64,000 nt of DNA from Elusimicrobiota bacterium (GTDB lineage: Bacteria > Elusimicrobiota > Elusimicrobia > UBA1565 > UBA9628), in the NCBI GenBank assembly GCA_016191335.1, contig JACPOW010000011.1, positions 23,618-87,617 of the forward strand, given 5' to 3'. A program made the translations under genes and the position numbers. The notes under the pieces were generated by a model. It was not told the DNA's origin, did no database searches, and saw only the letters and a list, made by a program, of their open reading frames with translations. Shown one piece after another: positions 61,396 through 64,000 of this stretch. The first letter of the stretch is position 1. Each line of letters starts with the position of its first letter.

Positions 61396-61430
61396 GCATC
61401 CCCTTTAGCTCAATCGGATAGGGCGACCAC
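61396..61430 (+). pseudogene. tRNA 5'-half-like fragment (tRNA-Arg type D-arm), attachment-site scar candidate
   Basis: The sequence TAGCTCAATCGGATAGGGC has the canonical TA spacer, a D-stem GCTC/GGGC and a GG-containing D-loop, followed by GACCAC as the 5' strand of an anticodon stem. It stops there; the next base is the ATG of the following gene. No 3' half follows. Confidence 0.6.
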
Positions 61431-63164
61431 ATGAACACGACTATTTCAAAGCGGTTTGAAAATATTCGGAATGAAGAGCATCGTTTGCTCGCTGAAGAGT
61501 TGCCGAAAATCGCCAGACAGATGGGTGCTCGGGGAATGCTCTATAGCGGCATACACATAAAGCAGGCTTACAAGGCGCATGAAGGCACAATCCGCGGCTT
61601 GGCACGGCGTCTGGTTGAATCGTACGAAGCCTATCACAAGGAGACTCGACGACCCGTCGACCAAGGTGTCGTCTCCGAAGGCAAGGGTGCCGTCAAGCAA
61701 GTCTTAGAGCAGGAGTGTTCTCGCGCAAGACAGTCCTTGATGAGCCTTTGTAAGACGCTAAACTCCGGAGGCACGGTAGAGCGAGAGATCGCCAAGAATC
61801 TGGAAGATTTATCCGCCTCGCTCTTACAGGAATCCGGACGGGCTTTCGAGGCCTGGCACGAAGTGGAGAGGGACAAACTCTTACCGCCAGAGCAAGAAGG
61901 ACAAATTAGGAATCGCATCTTCGTCATCATGGCGATAGGGCGTCCCGATATCAACCTTTTCTATTCTAAAGTCGTGAAGCCAGCTGCAGCCGCGCATGGC
62001 TTTGACGCACGTCCCGTCGATCTGACTGAAGGATTCGAGGGTATCACCGACCGCGCTCTCACTCTCATCGGACAATCGAAATTCGTCATCTGCGATCTCA
62101 CCTACGAACGGCCAAACTGTTATTACGAGGCGGGCTACGCTCGCGGCAAGGGCGTGTTGCCCATCATGACGGCGCGAAAAGACCACGACCCTCGCGCGCT
62201 GGGGCGTACCGAAGGCCAGCCAAAAGTACACTTCGACCTCGATCAGCAGAACATCACTTTCTGGGACGAGGCGGATTCCGAACGGAGCTTGACGGCGTTG
62301 AAGGAACGCATCCGTCTAGCTCTTGAATTGCCCGTTAGCCCTGATGGGAATGCGGACACCGATGAGGTCGTTCATCCCGAAGCCCTCGTAAACCCATTTT
62401 CCAAGCTGGACGTCGTGGTCCTTCAACGTCAAGAGAACGACAGCAAAATAGGCGTTTTCAGGAGCCGGTCCTCACATCAAGTCGGCGTAGAACCTTTGAG
62501 ACCGGTTCAAGTGAAGATCGACAACGCGACTGAACGCCGGCTAAGGACTCTCGCCGGCCGACACTTCGCACATGACACGAGGCTCCCGGGTAGCGAGATT
62601 TCTTCGGAGCCGGACTTGGCCCATCATTGCTTCGGCATAAGGAGCGATGAGTTTAATATCCATCGCAAATGGATAGTGACGGCAAACGGCGGCATCCTTT
62701 TTACAGCTACATTGGGTCGCACTAGCGAGAATGACCAGAGCATCGAAGCCATCGGAGACATCATCTTCGATGCGATAGCGACGTTCCGTCTCGCTCATCA
62801 GTGGCTCTCCGATGCGGGGTATCAGGGCGCGGTGCAGGTGGTGAATAAGATTGTCTGGCCAAATGTGAAACTGCTCGCGCTTGAGCCTCCAGACGTTGAG
62901 GATATTCGCGGCGACTTAAGCAGCTACGACCAAATTCCCGGCGTACGCTTCAACGAGCAGCAACCGGAGGATAGGCCGGCCGTTGGTTATGCTTCAAGAG
63001 TAGTGCCGATAAGCAAATTGATAGCGCCTGTCGAAGTCCTGGCGGACGCCTATGGCGGCTTTCTTCGCTCAACTCGCAAGGCAGCTATCACGACCGAACG
63101 CTGGCACGAGATGATCGCACGAGTCGCGGAAGCGCATAACGCGTCTCTGGCAAAAACGGCTTAA
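61431..63164 (+). CDS. TIR/nucleoside deoxyribosyltransferase-like protein with N-terminal helical region (candidate defence effector)
   Basis: 577 residues. Residues 1-150 are helical with possible coiled coil (FENIRNEEHRLLAEELPKIA). Residues ~160-310 are a Rossmann-like domain (IFVIMAIGRPDINLFYSKVV, then FVICDLTYERPNCYYEAGYA), the DLT-x-x-x-N-x-YYE-x-GYA pattern shared by NAD-cleaving TIR-like and nucleoside deoxyribosyltransferase-like effectors; the Glu in YYEAGYA is the likely catalytic residue. The C-terminal ~270 residues are unassigned, perhaps a sensor. It follows the tRNA fragment immediately and precedes a small membrane protein by 4 nt. An immune role is inference from family and context. 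Confidence 0.7.
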   Translation: MNTTISKRFENIRNEEHRLLAEELPKIARQMGARGMLYSGIHIKQAYKAHEGTIRGLARRLVESYEAYHKETRRPVDQGVVSEGKGAVKQVLEQECSRARQSLMSLCKTLNSGGTVEREIAKNLEDLSASLLQESGRAFEAWHEVERDKLLPPEQEGQIRNRIFVIMAIGRPDINLFYSKVVKPAAAAHGFDARPVDLTEGFEGITDRALTLIGQSKFVICDLTYERPNCYYEAGYARGKGVLPIMTARKDHDPRALGRTEGQPKVHFDLDQQNITFWDEADSERSLTALKERIRLALELPVSPDGNADTDEVVHPEALVNPFSKLDVVVLQRQENDSKIGVFRSRSSHQVGVEPLRPVQVKIDNATERRLRTLAGRHFAHDTRLPGSEISSEPDLAHHCFGIRSDEFNIHRKWIVTANGGILFTATLGRTSENDQSIEAIGDIIFDAIATFRLAHQWLSDAGYQGAVQVVNKIVWPNVKLLALEPPDVEDIRGDLSSYDQIPGVRFNEQQPEDRPAVGYASRVVPISKLIAPVEVLADAYGGFLRSTRKAAITTERWHEMIARVAEAHNASLAKTA

Positions 63165-63168
63165 CGCC

Positions 63169-63648
63169 ATGGCGATTACCCCTGAGTCCATTGCATCCCA
63201 CCTCGCAGCATTCCTGGTTGGCGCCGCAACTTCAGCTGCGGGAAAATACTTCGGCACAAAATATACAGAGGAGCGGCTTCGGAAGGAAGGCGGAGCCGCA
63301 ATGGCCGACAATTTCAAGGATCTGCATCTTCGAATGCCGGAACTTCTATTGGAGATGGCCAACGATGTTTGCGGGGATGAAAAAAGCCTAACACGAGAGA
63401 TTATAATGCTGCCCTCGCCTGGCGTTACTTTTAACGGCTCGAAAGTGCGTTTCACTTATTATGAATCGCAGCATGCCGACCTGGCGAACAAATTGTCCAT
63501 GATCGAAGAACGAGGCTTTATTACCCCGATCGTGCTGGGCAATGGTGATACTCCAGCCTACCGGATGACGGAGGCATTCGTGCGGCTTTTGAAGGGCTCT
63601 GAAAAAGCACGACCGCTGGCTAAAGATAGCGGCAAGCAGTCTTTCTGA
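63169..63648 (+). CDS. Small membrane-associated partner of the TIR-like protein
   Basis: 159 residues with a weakly hydrophobic N-terminal segment (SHLAAFLVGAATSAAGKYFG) and a C-terminal winged-helix-like part (DLANKLSMIEERGFITPIVL, YRMTEAFVRLLKG). It starts 4 nt after the TIR-like stop, so the two form an operon. Family not recognised. Confidence 0.65.
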   Translation: MAITPESIASHLAAFLVGAATSAAGKYFGTKYTEERLRKEGGAAMADNFKDLHLRMPELLLEMANDVCGDEKSLTREIIMLPSPGVTFNGSKVRFTYYESQHADLANKLSMIEERGFITPIVLGNGDTPAYRMTEAFVRLLKGSEKARPLAKDSGKQSF

Positions 63649-63865
63649 AACCAATCCCAGCGCTGGAACCGATCGCGCACATGATGTTATAATCAGGGCG
63701 CTCGGCTCCGATGAGGATTCCCAGGAGCTTTCCGCGCCGCGATTCCGGGCCGATCTTTCAGCCGTTTTTTGGAAAACTCGACAGAAAAGTCGACAATAAA
63801 TCCGCGAAAGTCATTTTCTGGGAGCGTGGATTTAAGCGAAAAGTCGTTTAAAAACAGTTGTTTTC
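63649..63865. other. Intergenic region, no gene recognised
   Basis: AT content rises towards the tRNA-like sequence (GTTTAAAAACAGTTGTTTTC just before it). The short ORFs on either strand have no RBS or family signal. Confidence 0.5.
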
Positions 63866-63902
63866 GCGGGTGTAGTTCAATGGTAGAACGAGAGCTTCCC
63901 AA
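63866..63902 (+). pseudogene. tRNA-Gly(CCC) 5' half, truncated at the anticodon loop
   Basis: GCGGGTGTAGTTCAATGGTA-GAACGAGAGCTTCCCAA is the expected tRNA-Gly 5' half: acceptor strand, D-arm GTTC/GAAC, anticodon stem strand AGAGC and loop TTCCCAA with anticodon CCC. The next bases (ACCGC) do not pair with AGAGC, and no TTCRA T-loop follows at the right place. A partial acceptor complement (CACTCGG, 6 of 7 pairs) occurs 37 nt on. Either an integration scar or a decayed gene; a functional tRNA is unlikely. Confidence 0.65.
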
Positions 63903-64000
63903 ACCGCAAGCGGGCGGGGGATTCTCGCCGCTTGTTCACTCGGACTCCTTCCAGAATAAGCGTTTCCCTTGAGATGGATTTTGCCGCGATTTGCCTATTT

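Larger units (their letters stand above)
43527..61430. mobile_element. ICE-like integrated element with a type IV secretion operon
   Basis: A tyrosine recombinase and an excisionase-like HTH lie at the right end next to a tRNA 5'-half. A Replic_Relax-like protein, VirD4/TraG ATPase, SSB and VirB2/3/4/5/6/8/10-like genes occupy the interior, mostly coupled by 4-nt overlaps. The left boundary is a guess (inverted repeat and composition change). I see no relaxase, VirB11 or transglycosylase, so mobility may need other elements or the system may serve secretion. Confidence 0.6.

Noticed and set aside
63866-63944. Complete tRNA-Gly
   Set aside because: The anticodon stem cannot close and the T-arm lacks TTCRA, although a 6/7 acceptor complement exists 37 nt downstream.
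63769-63972. 67-aa ORF containing CSSMVERELPK
   Set aside because: This string is the well-known false translation of a tRNA-Gly gene; the DNA is the tRNA 5' half, not a protein gene.

Overview
The window looks like part of a GC-rich, Gram-negative-type (two-membrane) bacterial genome. Giant Ig/TIG-repeat surface proteins with a FlgD/T9SS-like C-terminal domain, each followed by a PorV/UPF0164-type barrel, together with a multi-REC phosphorelay and a divergent sigma-54, are most reminiscent of Elusimicrobiota or a related poorly cultured phylum. That placement is inference; no rRNA or universal marker gene is present.

Layout. 1-19.2 kb: a surface-protein operon made of a truncated Ig/HEAT protein, a four-helix membrane protein, a roughly 5,060-residue giant that carries a duplicate of that membrane module, and a PorV-like barrel. 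19.2-21.8 kb: a small conserved-looking protein and a GT-C type membrane glycosyltransferase. 21.9-38.4 kb: a dense regulatory and peptide-biosynthesis locus. It holds two REC-only response regulators, an alpha-CTD/sigma-4/HARE-HTH fusion, a hybrid histidine kinase translationally overlapping a YcaO-family protein and a peptide-binding-type SBP, a 47-residue membrane peptide, a TPR lipoprotein-like protein, an MFS exporter, a 47-residue RiPP-precursor-like peptide, a B12-type RiPP-maturation radical SAM enzyme, an NtrC-type activator, a small His-containing protein and a divergent sigma-54-like factor. Three copies of a 19-bp motif (GTGATCAATTTTYATGCTG) precede the two REC genes and the radical SAM gene. 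On their coding strand they have the spacing of a -24/-12 promoter. Two copies of a structured RNA-like element, each ending in an intrinsic terminator, precede two small genes at either side of the YcaO operon.

38.4-43.5 kb: an accessory, partly AT-rich stretch with a secreted protein, a zinc-ribbon protein, a lipocalin-like membrane protein, a GNAT-methyltransferase fusion and a nucleoside deaminase. 43.5-61.4 kb: an ICE-like island. It carries a sigma-region-2-only protein, an RHH protein, a Replic_Relax-like protein, a VirD4/TraG coupling ATPase, a second sorting-domain/PorV pair, VirB2/3/4/5/6/8/10-like proteins with an SSB, an excisionase-like HTH and a tyrosine recombinase. Most of its genes are linked by 4-nt ATGA/GTGA/TTGA overlaps. 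I could not find a relaxase. One gene is frameshifted. 61.4-64 kb: a two-gene cassette (TIR/deoxyribosyltransferase-like sensor plus a small membrane protein) lying between two tRNA 5'-half sequences that both stop at the anticodon arm.

Working model for the middle locus (inference): the sensor kinase and REC proteins feed the NtrC-type activator, which acts with the dedicated sigma-54-like factor on the three variant promoters. These drive the regulators themselves and the radical-SAM RiPP operon, while the YcaO/SBP/kinase operon may make or sense a peptide.
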